Shown here piece by piece: positions 20,524 to 20,734 of a stretch of 20,734 bases of DNA. The stretch is from positions 1 to 20,734 of the IMG/VR virus record IMGVR_UViG_3300041403_000394, one strand, 5' to 3'. The notes under the pieces are model-generated. The model saw only the letters and a program-made list of their open reading frames with translations, was not told the DNA's origin and did not search any database. A program made the position numbers and the translations under genes. Within the stretch, counting starts at the first letter, position 1. The number at the start of each line of letters is the position of its first letter. The stretch is from a virus.

Positions 20524-20734
20524 CACTCTCTCGCTTGACAGATGTAGCAGACTAAGGTACTACCATTATAGATGCTCTGCACTCGTTTGATGACTACAGT
20601 ATCACCTACTCCAAGTATCTGGTCGTTGTTGTCGGGTTCTGGAACAGCATTACCTGAAGTATCTTTTGCAGCTATGAGGACTTTACGATCACCCAGAAGG
20701 ATACTATCGTTGTTAATCTCAGTTACATCATAAT
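20523..20734 (-). CDS. Head-completion/connector protein, C-terminal 69 residues (5' end outside window)
   Basis: The minus-strand frame is open from the right edge to a TGA at 20525-20523, which overlaps the next start. The visible end reads DVTEINNDSILLGDRKVLIA, then GVGDTVVIKRVQSIY and LVCYICQARE. A strand with a DRKVLIAA segment, a VGD turn and a KRVQSI strand is common in siphophage head-closure proteins, and the place just before the gp10-like gene agrees. Identity beyond that is not certain because most of the gene is missing. Confidence 0.6.
   Translation of the reverse strand, partial: YDVTEINNDSILLGDRKVLIAAKDTSGNAVPEPDNNDQILGVGDTVVIKRVQSIYNGSTLVCYICQARE

Overview
The window is a piece of a tailed double-stranded DNA phage genome. 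The tail has a long non-contractile (siphovirus) lambda-type gene order, and the early genes are T7-like or marine-phage-like. By eye the base composition is moderately AT-leaning. The host must be Gram-negative, because the lysis cassette ends in a candidate outer-membrane spanin with a lipobox. A small DUF1127 gene hints at an alphaproteobacterial or other proteobacterial host; this is inference only. The sequence does not allow a genus to be named.

Bases 1 to about 8937 carry rightward genes packed end to end, many joined by ATGA-type overlaps. They form a nucleotide-metabolism and DNA-processing block: thymidylate synthase ThyX (cut by the left window edge), a FEN-like 5'-3' exonuclease, a T7-type endonuclease I, a metallophosphoesterase, an endonuclease VII-type HNH protein, an N6-adenine methyltransferase, a MazG-like pyrophosphohydrolase, a DUF1127 miniprotein, a B12-dependent class II ribonucleotide reductase, a glutaredoxin, a PhoH-like ATPase and a DUF3310 protein. 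Several small unknown proteins are interspersed, including a 27-residue membrane peptide, a 48-residue acidic protein, an exported protein and a single-pass membrane protein. Together they would break down or recombine DNA, make dNTPs and dTMP, and clean the nucleotide pool during replication.

At about 8947-8990 a strong hairpin with T-tracts on both sides separates this block from leftward genes and probably ends transcription from both directions.

Bases 8981-20734 are all leftward. Read in transcription order, right to left: a head-completion or connector protein (cut by the window edge), an HK97 gp10-like protein, the tail terminator, the major tail tube protein, tail assembly chaperone G with a -1-frame T extension, a 729-residue tape measure protein, three minor tail or tail-tip proteins, a 1227-residue J-like tail-tip/host-specificity protein with fibronectin III-like domains, a small Ig-like/DUF4214-like protein, and a lysis cassette (M15 endolysin, membrane/coiled-coil protein, two-TM holin candidate, candidate unimolecular spanin).

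No stretch over 300 bases lacks a gene. The longest untranslated interval is about 94 bases (18703-18796). I saw no tRNA, rRNA, CRISPR array, insertion sequence or integrase.
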